NCBI GenBank assembly: GCA_012735145.1
Contig: JAAYIA010000033.1
Coordinates: 1 to 44,829, forward strand
DNA: 44,829 nt
Direction of reading: 5' to 3'
DNA from: Clostridiales bacterium
GTDB lineage: Bacteria; Bacillota; Clostridia; Peptostreptococcales; Anaerovoracaceae
The notes beneath the pieces are model-generated. The model was not told where the DNA came from. It did not search any database and saw nothing but the letters and a program-made list of their open reading frames with translations. Position numbers and translations under genes: made by a program. Below, one piece after another: positions 1 through 10,371 of this stretch (the stretch's first letter is position 1; each line of letters begins with the position of its first letter).

Positions 1-864
1 CATTTTGTACAATCTATCGGGACAGGCGATTTGCTACTCGAACTTGAACGCATTAAGAAGAAGCTGAGGGAAGAAGGCCTATTTGATCCAAAGTGGAAGA
101 AACCTCTACCAATTTTCCCATTGAGGGTAGGTGTTATAACTGCATTAACAGGTGCAGCTGTAGAAGATATTAAAAAGATAGTTACCGCAAAAAATAATCT
201 GACTGACATAGTTATCTTTCCTACGATTGTACAAGGTGTAGGTGCTCCAAACAGTATTTGTAAGAATATTAATTTAGCAAATCAAGTTTCTCGAGATGGG
301 TTCAAAATAGATACCTTAATTGTCGGAAGAGGCGGTGGGTCGACAGAAGATCTTTCTGCCTTCAACGACGAAAGTGTTGCGAGAACGATTTTTTCTTCCG
401 AAATACCTATAATAAGTGCTGTAGGCCATGAGTCTGATGTGTCTATAAGCGACTTTGTTGCAGATGTTAGAGCCGAGACTCCTACATCGGCTGCCGAAAT
501 GGCTGTTATGGATACACACAAGTTAATTGAAGATATTCAGCAATATAAAAAACTTCTTCTTGAATCTTCACAACTTAAAATTTCAGGCGAAAGAGAAAAA
601 CTCTCCTTGAAAGTAGACCTTCTATTCTCAAACGTCAACAGGAAAGTTTCAGATGCGAAGAATGAAGTAGAAAAACTTATTATTTCTCTCAAAGAAAATA
701 ATCCTCTCACTATTTTGAGTAAAGGATATGCAGCAGTACTTGATAACCAGAATAACCTAGTACCCGATATCGATGGGATACTTATAGATAATGATTATAC
801 AGTCAAAATGAGCACCGGTGAGTTTACAGCTAAAGTCATAGAGATCAGAAAGGACGATCGGTAA
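1..864 (+). CDS. xseA: Exodeoxyribonuclease VII large subunit (C-terminal part; 5' truncated by window edge)
   Basis: Frame is open from base 1 (HFVQSIGTGDLLLELERIKKKLREEGLFD); XseA motifs RVGVITALTGAAVEDI, GRGGGSTEDLSAFNDE, SAVGHESDVSISDFVADVRAETPTSAAE; followed by xseB. Confidence 0.96.
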   Translation, partial: HFVQSIGTGDLLLELERIKKKLREEGLFDPKWKKPLPIFPLRVGVITALTGAAVEDIKKIVTAKNNLTDIVIFPTIVQGVGAPNSICKNINLANQVSRDGFKIDTLIVGRGGGSTEDLSAFNDESVARTIFSSEIPIISAVGHESDVSISDFVADVRAETPTSAAEMAVMDTHKLIEDIQQYKKLLLESSQLKISGEREKLSLKVDLLFSNVNRKVSDAKNEVEKLIISLKENNPLTILSKGYAAVLDNQNNLVPDIDGILIDNDYTVKMSTGEFTAKVIEIRKDDR

Positions 865-1052
865 TGAAAGAAAAAACTTTTACTGAAGCATTTACCAATC
901 TTCAAGAAGCCGTTTCTAAAATTGGCCTCCAGTCAACAACACTGGAGGAATCCTTAAAGCTATTCGATCAGGGCATGAAGGAAGCTGAGTTCTGCAAGAA
1001 TATACTCGATAACGCTGATCAGCATATCATCATATATGAGAAAGGTGTATAA
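864..1052 (+). CDS. xseB: Exodeoxyribonuclease VII small subunit
   Basis: 62 aa, FTEAFTNLQEAVSKI...TTLEESLKLFDQGMKEAEFCKNIL; overlaps the xseA stop. Confidence 0.93.
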   Translation: MKEKTFTEAFTNLQEAVSKIGLQSTTLEESLKLFDQGMKEAEFCKNILDNADQHIIIYEKGV

Positions 1053-1947
1053 AAAGATGCTTGGCTTTGACGATTATAGAACTTTGATAAATAACCATTT
1101 GCTCGATTTTATCCCTTACGTCGATGAACATGCTTCTACACTGTATAAAAGTATGAGATACAGTCTTACGGTGGGTGGCAAAAGACTGAGACCTATACTT
1201 CTGCTTGCCGCTTGCGATTTTGCCGGAGGAGATATTAATGAGGCTATGCCATACGCTTGCTGCGTAGAATATATTCATACTTATTCACTTATTCACGACG
1301 ATCTTCCCGCAATGGACAACGATACTCTAAGAAGAGGAGTGCCTACCAACCACATGGTGTTTGGAGAAGATATAGCTATTCTGGCCGGGGACGCTCTTCT
1401 TAATACTGCTGCAGAAGTTTTCAGTAATCAAATTCTCAATAATGCAGACTGTCACGAGAAGATGCTTCGACATGCAAAAGCAGGTAATATTATTCTTTCT
1501 CGTTCAGGTTTAAGAGGAATGATTGCCGGACAAGTGGCTGATGTTGAAAATGAATATAAAGATGGAACAGCCGAAATTGTACACTTTATCGATGAGCACA
1601 AGTGTGGTGACCTTATTACCGCACCTGTAATTGCCGGTTTGCATATTGCCGGCGCAAATAACGATATGATAGCTGACTTTCAAGCCTATGCTATGGATAT
1701 AGGAATAGGCTTTCAAATTTTAGACGATATACTCGACTTCGAAGGAAATTCAGAATCTATGGGCAAGAATGTGGGCAAGGATAAGGATCTTGGAAAATGT
1801 AATAATGTTTGTATTCATGGAATAGGAGAGGCAAGATCTATGCTTCATAACCTTACTGCAAGCGCAAAGAAAAATATCGAAAGATACGGTGATGAGGCTT
1901 CTTTCTTCTTTGAACTTGCTGACTCTCTTGAAAAAAGGAGGGCATAA
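1036..1947 (+). CDS. ispA: Polyprenyl (farnesyl/geranyl) diphosphate synthase
   Basis: GGKRLRPILLLAACD, HDDLPAMDNDTLRRG (first Asp-rich motif), GFQILDDILD (second Asp-rich motif). Start may instead be ATG at 1057. Confidence 0.94.
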   Translation: MRKVYKKMLGFDDYRTLINNHLLDFIPYVDEHASTLYKSMRYSLTVGGKRLRPILLLAACDFAGGDINEAMPYACCVEYIHTYSLIHDDLPAMDNDTLRRGVPTNHMVFGEDIAILAGDALLNTAAEVFSNQILNNADCHEKMLRHAKAGNIILSRSGLRGMIAGQVADVENEYKDGTAEIVHFIDEHKCGDLITAPVIAGLHIAGANNDMIADFQAYAMDIGIGFQILDDILDFEGNSESMGKNVGKDKDLGKCNNVCIHGIGEARSMLHNLTASAKKNIERYGDEASFFFELADSLEKRRA

Positions 1948-1950
1948 ATA

Positions 1951-3810
1951 ATGAAATATGACCTTGAAAAAGACAATTTGATTAGTATTTGTAAAACAGC
2001 AGATATACGTGAGCTCGATGCACTTTGTTCGGATATCAGAGAATTTTTAGTTGAAAAAGTCTCTGTAACCGGTGGTCATCTTGCGTCTAATCTTGGCATC
2101 GTTGAGCTCTCTGTTGCGCTCATGAGAGTTTTTGACAGTCCCAAAGATAAGATTATATACGACGTGGGACACCAATCTTATGTACATAAAATTTTGACCG
2201 GCAGGGCAGATCGCTTTGATACTCTCAGACAGTACAAAGGATTATCGGGTTTTCCAAAATTCAGAGAAAGTGACCATGATGCCTATGATACTGGGCATTC
2301 TAGCACATCCATAAGCGCTGCTTGTGGAATGGCTGCAGCCCGTGATATCAGTGGCGAAGATTACAATGTTGTAGCTGTAATAGGAGATGGATCCATCACA
2401 AGCGGCATAGTATATGAGGCACTCAATAATATAGGAGCAAGGAAGCTCAAGATGATGATAGTGCTGAATGACAACGGGATGTCCATTTCCCATAATGTTG
2501 GAGCAATGTCGAAATATCTTAACAAGATACGTTCATCCGACAAATATAACAGTGCAAAGCTTTCTGTGAAGTCTGCACTTGGAAATATTCCTTTCCTCGG
2601 TAATCCAATCCAAAAAAGTCTGCGTAATTCAAAAGAAAAAATAAAATACTCTGTTTTGAGTGATGAGGGGCATCTTATCGAAGCTCTTGGCATCAAATAT
2701 TTCGGCCCTGTTGATGGATATAATATACAGGATATGGAAGATATATTTACTGCCGCATCAAAATATGACGGGCCAACGCTTATTCATGTTCATACCAAAA
2801 AGGGTAAAGGCTATCATTTTGCAGAGATGTATCCAAGGAAATTCCACGGCATAGGACCTTTTGACATTAATACAGGAAAAGAAAAAAATAAATCCTCTTC
2901 AAGGTCTTTTTCAGAAGTTTTCGGAAATAAAATTGCAAATCTTGCCGACTCTGACAAAAAAATAGTAGCTATTACTGCTGCTATGGGTACAGCAACAGGA
3001 CTTACATCTTTCTGGGAGAGACATGAAGAAAGATATTTTGATGTAGGAATTGCAGAAGAGCATGCTGTGGTTTTTGCAGCAGGTCTTGCAAAATCTGGAT
3101 TTAAACCTATTGTTGTAATCTATTCGAGCTTCTTACAAAGATCGTTTGACTACATAATAGAAGATATTGCTCTTCAGAATCTTCATGTTATCTTTGCAAT
3201 CGATAGGGCAGGACTTGTCGGAGCCGACGGAGAAACACACCACGGTCAGTTTGATATTTCTTATCTAAACATGGTACCTGGTATGACAATTCTTGCTCCG
3301 GCTGACGGAAATCAGCTTGAAGAAATGCTGGATTTTGCTATAGACATGGATGGACCTGTAGCAATAAGATATCCAAGAGGCTCCAGTGAAGGAAATCATT
3401 TGAGAATAAAACCTTTCAAGGGATTTAACAACGTTATAAGCACAGGAACTGATATAACAATCTTAGCCGTAGGCAGCATGCTGGATGAAGCTATCAAAAC
3501 AGCTGCTATACTTCGCGAAAGAGGTCTCGATGTTGGCATCACCAATGTATGTGTCGTTAAACCAATGGATTCGACATGGTCAGATATTTCTTCCAAACTC
3601 ATAGTAACTATGGAAGACAATGTTCAAAGTGGAGGCTTTGGTGAAGCTTTTACAAGTGCGCATTCCAATTCAAAATACGATATTCTAAACATTGCAATAC
3701 CTGATATGTTTGTCGAGCAAGGTTCCGTATCTGAACTTAGATCTGAATGTATGATAGATGCACAGTCCGCATCAGAAAGGATACTCTCATATTTTGAAAG
3801 AAAGGCTTGA
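1951..3810 (+). CDS. dxs: 1-deoxy-D-xylulose-5-phosphate synthase
   Basis: 619 aa; YDVGHQSYVHKILTGR, GDGSITSGIVYEALNN, FDVGIAEEHAVVFAAGLA, RAGLVGADGETHHGQFD; SD AAAGGAGG upstream. Confidence 0.97.
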   Translation: MKYDLEKDNLISICKTADIRELDALCSDIREFLVEKVSVTGGHLASNLGIVELSVALMRVFDSPKDKIIYDVGHQSYVHKILTGRADRFDTLRQYKGLSGFPKFRESDHDAYDTGHSSTSISAACGMAAARDISGEDYNVVAVIGDGSITSGIVYEALNNIGARKLKMMIVLNDNGMSISHNVGAMSKYLNKIRSSDKYNSAKLSVKSALGNIPFLGNPIQKSLRNSKEKIKYSVLSDEGHLIEALGIKYFGPVDGYNIQDMEDIFTAASKYDGPTLIHVHTKKGKGYHFAEMYPRKFHGIGPFDINTGKEKNKSSSRSFSEVFGNKIANLADSDKKIVAITAAMGTATGLTSFWERHEERYFDVGIAEEHAVVFAAGLAKSGFKPIVVIYSSFLQRSFDYIIEDIALQNLHVIFAIDRAGLVGADGETHHGQFDISYLNMVPGMTILAPADGNQLEEMLDFAIDMDGPVAIRYPRGSSEGNHLRIKPFKGFNNVISTGTDITILAVGSMLDEAIKTAAILRERGLDVGITNVCVVKPMDSTWSDISSKLIVTMEDNVQSGGFGEAFTSAHSNSKYDILNIAIPDMFVEQGSVSELRSECMIDAQSASERILSYFERKA

Positions 3811-4582
3811 TGTTCTTCTTTTTAATAATGGGCTTGCCGAATCAAGAGAAAAGGCCAAGCGAATAATAATGGCAGGACTTGTCACAGTTAACGGTTCTCT
3901 TGTCGATAAGGCTGGAACGAGGTTTGATTGTGATGCAGAAATAGTCGTAAAAGGCAAAGAATGTCCTTATGTCAGCAGAGGTGGTCTCAAACTCAAAAAA
4001 GCTATTGAAGAATGGGGAGTATCCTGTGAGGGTTCAATATGTGTCGATATGGGAGCTTCTACAGGAGGATTCACCGACTGCATGCTTCAGCACGGTGCGG
4101 CCAAGGTATATGCCATAGATGTCGGCTACGGTCAGCTCGACTATAATCTTAGATTGGATCCTCGGGTAATCAATATGGAGAAAACGAACATCAGATATCT
4201 AAACACAGACCTAATCAAAGAGCCCATAGATTTCATTAGTATAGATGTTAGCTTTATATCACTCAAGCATATGCTTCCTGTGGCTGCATCAATTCTTGAT
4301 TCTAACGGTAAAATTTTGTGCCTTATTAAACCACAATTTGAAGCAGGCAAAGACCAGGTTGGAAAAGGTGGTATAGTCAGAGATCCCGACGTTCACAAAA
4401 TGGTCATCAGTAAAGTTATAGACTATGCAAAAGCGGTTTCTTTATATCCACAAAACCTATCTTTTTCACCCATTAAAGGTACAAAAGGAAATATAGAATA
4501 TTTGCTTTTACTTTCATCTAAAATATGTGATAATGATATTGCTATAGACAAGGTTGTTACCATGTCACACAGTATCTTTTAA
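3794..4582 (+). CDS. TlyA-family rRNA (cytidine-2'-O) methyltransferase / S4-domain protein
   Basis: S4 domain (KERLDVLLFNNGLAESREKAKRIIMAGLVTVNG) plus FtsJ-like methyltransferase (DMGASTGGFTDCMLQHGA, LIKPQFEAG). Track ORF begins 3758; a TTG at 3794 gives the canonical N-terminus. Confidence 0.9.
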   Translation: MKERLDVLLFNNGLAESREKAKRIIMAGLVTVNGSLVDKAGTRFDCDAEIVVKGKECPYVSRGGLKLKKAIEEWGVSCEGSICVDMGASTGGFTDCMLQHGAAKVYAIDVGYGQLDYNLRLDPRVINMEKTNIRYLNTDLIKEPIDFISIDVSFISLKHMLPVAASILDSNGKILCLIKPQFEAGKDQVGKGGIVRDPDVHKMVISKVIDYAKAVSLYPQNLSFSPIKGTKGNIEYLLLLSSKICDNDIAIDKVVTMSHSIF

Positions 4583-4638
4583 TATGTATATAGTACAATA
4601 TTTTTACATCAGCATTTATAAGCAAAGGAGAATTAATT

Positions 4639-5832
4639 ATGGAAATATCAAAAAGAGTCAATGATATGCAATTTTCACCAATTAGAAGATTTAATACTTT
4701 TGCATTTGAGGCAGAAGCAAATGGAAAGACAGTATATCGTCTTAATATCGGACAACCTGATATAGAGACTCCTCTTTGTTTTAAAGAAGCCATCAATAAC
4801 TTTGACAAGAAAGTAATAGCTTACGCTGAATCAGGTGGGGTTACAGATCTTCTTGATGCGATGATCGATTATATGGCTAACATGTACGATATGCATTATG
4901 AGAGAAAGAATGTTCTTGTAACAAACGGGGGATCCGAAGCACTGATTAATACATTTATTGCTATCCTCAATCCTGGAGATGAGGTTTTAATGGCTGAACC
5001 TTTCTATACTAACTACAATACCTTCTGTAACGAAGTAAGCGGCACAATCGTTCCTCTTACAACTTCTGCCGAAGACGGTTTTGCTTGGGCTAAGAGAGAC
5101 CTAATCGAAGCTGCTATTACCGATAAGACTAAAGCAATATGCTCAATTTCACCTGGTAACCCTACAGGTAGAGTTCTGACCATGGATGAAATGAAACTTA
5201 TCGCTGAAATCGCTATCGAACACGACCTCTGGATAATTTCTGACGAGGTTTATAGAGAATTTGTATATGACGGTGCTGAAGCTCATTCATTTGGACAACT
5301 CAAAGAGGTTGAAGACAGAGTAATTCTTATCGACTCAGTTTCAAAGAGATTCTCCGCTTGTGGAGCAAGAATTGGTGCTATTATTTCCAAGAATCAGGAG
5401 TTTATGGATGCTATCCTTAAACTTGCTCAAGGCAGACTTTGCTGCCCAACACTTGAACAGGTAGGGGCTGCCGCTCTCTACAGGGTAGATAAGAGCTACT
5501 ATGAAGAAGTAAAGGCTGAGTATCAGGCAAGAAGAGATGCTGCATTCGATGAGCTCTCAAAAATTCCTGGCATCGTATGCCAGAAGCCAGCAGGTGCTTT
5601 CTATATGACCGCTAAACTGCCTGTAGATAGCATTGAAGATTTCCTTATGTTCATGCTCAAAGAATTCGACGACAAGGGCGAAACTGCAATGTTTGCCCCT
5701 GCAGCAGGATTCTATGCCACAAAAGGTCTTGGTGGAAACGAGATGCGTATTGCATATGTACTTACCCCAGACAAGATGAGAAGAGCTTGCGAACTTATCA
5801 AACTAGGCGTTGCAGCTTACAAAAACAAATAG
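4639..5832 (+). CDS. Pyridoxal-phosphate-dependent class I/II aminotransferase
   Basis: NIGQPDIETP, SPGNPTGRVLTMDEM, ISDEVYREFVYDG, DSVSKRFSACGARIGAI (Schiff-base Lys); SD AAAGGAGAA. Confidence 0.93.
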   Translation: MEISKRVNDMQFSPIRRFNTFAFEAEANGKTVYRLNIGQPDIETPLCFKEAINNFDKKVIAYAESGGVTDLLDAMIDYMANMYDMHYERKNVLVTNGGSEALINTFIAILNPGDEVLMAEPFYTNYNTFCNEVSGTIVPLTTSAEDGFAWAKRDLIEAAITDKTKAICSISPGNPTGRVLTMDEMKLIAEIAIEHDLWIISDEVYREFVYDGAEAHSFGQLKEVEDRVILIDSVSKRFSACGARIGAIISKNQEFMDAILKLAQGRLCCPTLEQVGAAALYRVDKSYYEEVKAEYQARRDAAFDELSKIPGIVCQKPAGAFYMTAKLPVDSIEDFLMFMLKEFDDKGETAMFAPAAGFYATKGLGGNEMRIAYVLTPDKMRRACELIKLGVAAYKNK

Positions 5833-5873
5833 AATACACGTTTAATTAATCAAGGTTTATTTTACACACCGAT

Positions 5874-5899
5874 TATAGGGGGATATATATCCCCCTATA
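5874..5899 (+). terminator. Perfect 26-nt palindrome, putative terminator/attenuator between aminotransferase and mutS
   Basis: TATAGGGGGATAT/ATATCCCCCTATA followed by TCTGTTT; short, imperfect T tract. Confidence 0.55.
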
Positions 5900-5917
5900 T
5901 CTGTTTACGGAGGCCGA

Positions 5918-8563
5918 ATGATACAGGAAAAGTTATCACCTATGATGCAACAGTACTATGCAATCAAAGAGAAGCACAAAGATGCCATACTCATGTTTAG
6001 GCTCGGAGACTTCTATGAAATGTTCTTCGATGACGCTTTGATTGCCTCCAAAGAACTTGAGCTTACTTTGACCGGTCGTAGCTGTGGTCTCAAAGAGAAA
6101 GCCCCTATGTGCGGCGTTCCTTATCATGCTGTACAGTCTTACATAGCAAAACTGGTTAAAAATGGTCACAAGGTAGCAATCTGTGAACAAATGGAAGACC
6201 CTGCAAATGCCAAGACAATTGTAGCAAGAGATGTTATTAGGATATACACACCGGGCACTTTAGATATAATCGAAGCTTCAGATTCAGATCTCAATATTTT
6301 CATATCATCGGCATATATAAGTAATAACCGCACTTCTCTTACAATAGCCGATATTTCAACCGGCGAAATAATTGCAACTGATTTTGAAGATGATGAATAC
6401 CATTCTCTTCTCTCTGATGAGCTTGCCGTATCAGGAGTCAAAGAGCTGATTTTATGTGAAGACCAAGCAAATGCCATTAAGGACAGTCTTTCAGATAAGC
6501 AACTTGATATTTATATTGATACCGTGGACTCGTCTTATTATAAATTCAATTTATGTGAAAAAATTATATTAAAGCACTTCGATGTTGCAGCCCTCACATC
6601 TTTAGGCATAGATGGACAAGATGAAATTGTGTCCACGGTAGGTTCCATGCTTATGTATCTCGTTGAAACGCAGAAACAAGAGCCCAGCCAGTTAACCAAA
6701 CTTCTGATTAAGAAAAAAGGGGATACGATGCAGCTCGATCGCTCAACAGTGAGAAATCTTGAGTTGCTGGAAACCGTATATGATCACAATATTCGAGGAT
6801 CTCTTCTCGGTGTATTGAACAAAACGAAGACAGCGATGGGAGGAAGACTTCTCAGAAAGTGGCTAATGGAACCTCTTATTCTTCCTGAAGAAATAAACTA
6901 CAGACTGGATGCAGTAGAAGAACTCAAAAACAATCCTATTATAGCAAACAACATTGTCAGCTCACTCAAACATGTCTATGATTTTCAAAGGCTGACAGCT
7001 CGTATTGCAACGGGCAGAGCCAATGCTAGGGATCTCATCGCTCTTAAGACAACCTTGTGGCAAATCCCGAATATTAAGGAAGAGCTCTCTTCCTTTGACG
7101 CACCTTTGCTCAAAAAAATTAATGCAGAAATTTCTGACTTTAATTCTCTATATAATTTGATTGAGCAAGCTATATGCGACGACCCTCCGTTCCTTCTCAC
7201 GGATGGGGGACTGATTAAAAGTGGATATTCAGAATCTCTCGATGAACTTGTAGATTCTATAAAAGATACAAAAAAATGGATTGCCGAACTTGAAACTTTC
7301 GAAAAAGAAAGGACCGGCATCAAGACACTAAAAGTTGGTTTTAACAAGGTTTTTGGATATTATATTGATGTGAGTAAGGGAATGATCGATAAAGTTCCCG
7401 ATAATTACATAAGGAAACAAACCCTTGTGAACAATGAAAGATATATTACTCCCGAACTTAAAGAAAAAGAAAACCTGCTTCTCAATGCTGAGACCAAAAT
7501 CAATAAAATCGAATATGAGGAATTTAAGAAGCTAAGAACAAGCATGGTTCCATATATTCATGTTCTTCAGCAAGCATCGGCTGCTATTGCAATGCTTGAT
7601 GTTCTTATTTCATTTGCCAGAGTGGCGACAGCAAATGGATATACAAAGCCTTCTGTGAACAATAATGATTTGATTAATATCAAAAAAGGCAGACATCCAA
7701 CCGTTGAACAAGTTATTGGTTCGGGTATGTTTGTCTCCAATGACAGTAAAATGAATTGTGAAGACAGGTCTATACTGATTATTACAGGTCCTAACATGTC
7801 CGGAAAATCAACCTATATGAGACAAACAGCTGTCATCGTTCTTATGGCTCAAATTGGATCGTTTGTACCTGCTGAATCTGCTGAAATAGGTGTTGTAGAC
7901 AGGATTTTTACAAGGATAGGCGCTTCGGATAACCTCGCATATGGACAATCAACATTTTTCATAGAGATGAGCGAACTTTCCAATATTCTTAGAAATTCTT
8001 CCGAACGTAGCCTTATCATTCTTGATGAAATAGGCAGAGGAACAAGTACCTTTGATGGGCTTTCTATAGCTTGGGCAACAGTCGAATACCTTTCTAAACC
8101 TGATAACAGGGTAAGAACGATGTTTGCTACCCATTACCATGAACTGACAGCTCTGGAAAACGAACATGACAATATCCAAAATCTTTCCGTTGCTGTTTCC
8201 GAGGATGGGACAAATGTCGTATTTTTACACAGTATCGTTGAAGGGCCTGCAAGCAAAAGTTACGGAATTCATGTGGCAAAAATTGCAGGAATTCCTAAGG
8301 AAATTAGAACGTCTGCCATGATAAAACTCAGAGAATTGGAAGAAGGAGAGTCTTTATCGAAACCTGAATCCAAACAACTCTCATTCTTTGCAGAAAGCTT
8401 TGACGAATCGGATATTGAGCAATCCGGAACCTCTAAATATACTCCGGTTATCAAAAGAATATCAGAACTTGATATCAATGTCCTGACGCCGCTTAATGCA
8501 TTAAATACCTTACAGGATATAATAAATGAGGTTATAGAGTTAGGAGGTGAGAATATTGATTAA
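5918..8563 (+). CDS. mutS: DNA mismatch repair protein MutS
   Basis: 881 aa; MMQQYYAIKEKHKDAILMFRLGDFYEMFFDDA, Walker A GPNMSGKSTYMRQ, DEIGRGTSTFDGLSIAWA. Confidence 0.98.
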   Translation: MIQEKLSPMMQQYYAIKEKHKDAILMFRLGDFYEMFFDDALIASKELELTLTGRSCGLKEKAPMCGVPYHAVQSYIAKLVKNGHKVAICEQMEDPANAKTIVARDVIRIYTPGTLDIIEASDSDLNIFISSAYISNNRTSLTIADISTGEIIATDFEDDEYHSLLSDELAVSGVKELILCEDQANAIKDSLSDKQLDIYIDTVDSSYYKFNLCEKIILKHFDVAALTSLGIDGQDEIVSTVGSMLMYLVETQKQEPSQLTKLLIKKKGDTMQLDRSTVRNLELLETVYDHNIRGSLLGVLNKTKTAMGGRLLRKWLMEPLILPEEINYRLDAVEELKNNPIIANNIVSSLKHVYDFQRLTARIATGRANARDLIALKTTLWQIPNIKEELSSFDAPLLKKINAEISDFNSLYNLIEQAICDDPPFLLTDGGLIKSGYSESLDELVDSIKDTKKWIAELETFEKERTGIKTLKVGFNKVFGYYIDVSKGMIDKVPDNYIRKQTLVNNERYITPELKEKENLLLNAETKINKIEYEEFKKLRTSMVPYIHVLQQASAAIAMLDVLISFARVATANGYTKPSVNNNDLINIKKGRHPTVEQVIGSGMFVSNDSKMNCEDRSILIITGPNMSGKSTYMRQTAVIVLMAQIGSFVPAESAEIGVVDRIFTRIGASDNLAYGQSTFFIEMSELSNILRNSSERSLIILDEIGRGTSTFDGLSIAWATVEYLSKPDNRVRTMFATHYHELTALENEHDNIQNLSVAVSEDGTNVVFLHSIVEGPASKSYGIHVAKIAGIPKEIRTSAMIKLRELEEGESLSKPESKQLSFFAESFDESDIEQSGTSKYTPVIKRISELDINVLTPLNALNTLQDIINEVIELGGENID

Positions 8564-10361
8564 AGTTCTTAACAGTTTTATTGCTGATAAAATCGCTGCT
8601 GGAGAGGTAATCGAAAGACCTGTTTCCGTTGTAAAGGAATTGATTGAAAACTCTATAGATGCAGGCGCGAACTCTATAATAATTGAAATTAGAAACGGTG
8701 GAAAATCCTACATAAGGGTTACCGATGATGGTTGTGGAATCCCATCTGAGGAAACAGAAATCGCTTTTCTGAGACATGCTACAAGTAAAATTGCCTCAGT
8801 TAAGGATTTGGATAATATAACTTCTCTTGGTTTCAGAGGGGAAGCTCTTGCGAGCATATCTGCTGTTTCGAGGCTAACGATTGTGACTCGAACTGCTCAA
8901 GAGTCGGCGGGCTCCAAGGTTGTTTTGCATGGTGGTCGTATTTTCTCTACAGAAACTGTAGGGGCCAATGTCGGAAGCACAATAATAATTGAGGATCTTT
9001 TCTATAATACGCCAGCAAGGCGTAAGTTTATGGGAACCGATGCAAGAGAAGCATCGGCAATAATTGAACTCGTTGAACATTATGCAATTCGCTATTCGGA
9101 TATAAGATTTTCTCTTTTCAATAATGGAATCTGTGTTTTTAACACAGATGGAGACGGTGATATTCTTTCAGCTGTCACTCGTGCATATCCGAGCAAAGAC
9201 TATTCCAATCTTATAGCTATTGAAGAAGAAGGTATTAAAGGACTAATTTCCAATCCGGGAATAACGAAACCTTCGAGAAGAAGTCAATTGTTTTTCGTTA
9301 ATGGAAGGCTTATTCAAAGTAAGGTCATAGATAGAGGCATAGAGAAGGGGTATGGGGATAGGATATTCCAAGGTTATCCCATCGCAATCCTTTTTATAGA
9401 GGTTTCTCCGGACACTATAGATGTTAATATCCATCCAGGCAAAAGAGAAATCAAATTCCTCGATCAAAATGAAATAATTCATCGAATTTCTAATGCAATA
9501 TCATCGGTTATGAATACTGAAGAATCGATTCCTTCTGCAAAACCGACCTTAATATCCCAGGTCCACGAAGTTTCCAATAAGGAAATATCAGAACCATTAA
9601 ATATCAGAGACTACCTTAGCGGATTAAAACGGGAAGATGAAACTAATTCAGAAAATATCTTCAACTTGTCGGAGACAAAATCACATGTAGAGGAATACAG
9701 GACAAGCTATAAAGCTCCTTCGTGTGAGTTTGAACCTCCTCTTAATTTAACGAACATAGATATAGAAAAACCGGTAATATCTCCTTTTAATTTTGAGGAA
9801 TTACTATACAAAGGATATATCTTCGACGCATATATCATTATGCAGTCTCACGATGCTATATACCTACTTGATCAGCATGCTGCCCATGAAAGAATTTTTT
9901 ATGAAAAGTTTGTACAAAACTTCAAAAAACTTGAACAGCTTCCACAGCCAATTCTTAAACCTATCACACTTTGGGTAAGTGCAAATGTGTATAATATGGA
10001 TAGAGATCGAGTTCATAATCTATCTAAAATGGGTTATGATATAAGTGATTTCGGAGCCAATACCTTTATTATCAGGGGAATTCCTTCATATATGACATTA
10101 GATGAATCCGAAAGATTTGCCTATGCGTATCTCGAAGCTATAGAGGATGATAATAAAGATAACCAACTGGTAATAGATAAACTCATACTGAAGTCCTGTA
10201 AATCAGCCGTCAAGGCGAATCACAGGCTATCAGAAATTGAAATAAAAGATCTTATAGACAACCTTTCGAAATGCAAGAATCCATTCAGTTGTCCTCACGG
10301 TAGACCAACATTTTTTAAGGTCACAAAAAACGAAATAGAACAATCATTTAGACGAAAATAG
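8547..10361 (+). CDS. mutL: DNA mismatch repair protein MutL
   Basis: NSFIADKIAAGEVIERPVSVVKELIENSIDAG, GFRGEALASISAVS; endonuclease motif DQHAAHERIFYE. True start probably TTG at 8556. Confidence 0.97.
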   Translation: MRILIKVLNSFIADKIAAGEVIERPVSVVKELIENSIDAGANSIIIEIRNGGKSYIRVTDDGCGIPSEETEIAFLRHATSKIASVKDLDNITSLGFRGEALASISAVSRLTIVTRTAQESAGSKVVLHGGRIFSTETVGANVGSTIIIEDLFYNTPARRKFMGTDAREASAIIELVEHYAIRYSDIRFSLFNNGICVFNTDGDGDILSAVTRAYPSKDYSNLIAIEEEGIKGLISNPGITKPSRRSQLFFVNGRLIQSKVIDRGIEKGYGDRIFQGYPIAILFIEVSPDTIDVNIHPGKREIKFLDQNEIIHRISNAISSVMNTEESIPSAKPTLISQVHEVSNKEISEPLNIRDYLSGLKREDETNSENIFNLSETKSHVEEYRTSYKAPSCEFEPPLNLTNIDIEKPVISPFNFEELLYKGYIFDAYIIMQSHDAIYLLDQHAAHERIFYEKFVQNFKKLEQLPQPILKPITLWVSANVYNMDRDRVHNLSKMGYDISDFGANTFIIRGIPSYMTLDESERFAYAYLEAIEDDNKDNQLVIDKLILKSCKSAVKANHRLSEIEIKDLIDNLSKCKNPFSCPHGRPTFFKVTKNEIEQSFRRK

Positions 10362-10371
10362 AGGAACTAAT

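Noticed and set aside
3758-3810. Long overlap of dxs and TlyA-like ORF
   Set aside because: Likely an artefact of the track choosing an upstream ATG; a TTG at 3794 gives the canonical start and a short, normal overlap.
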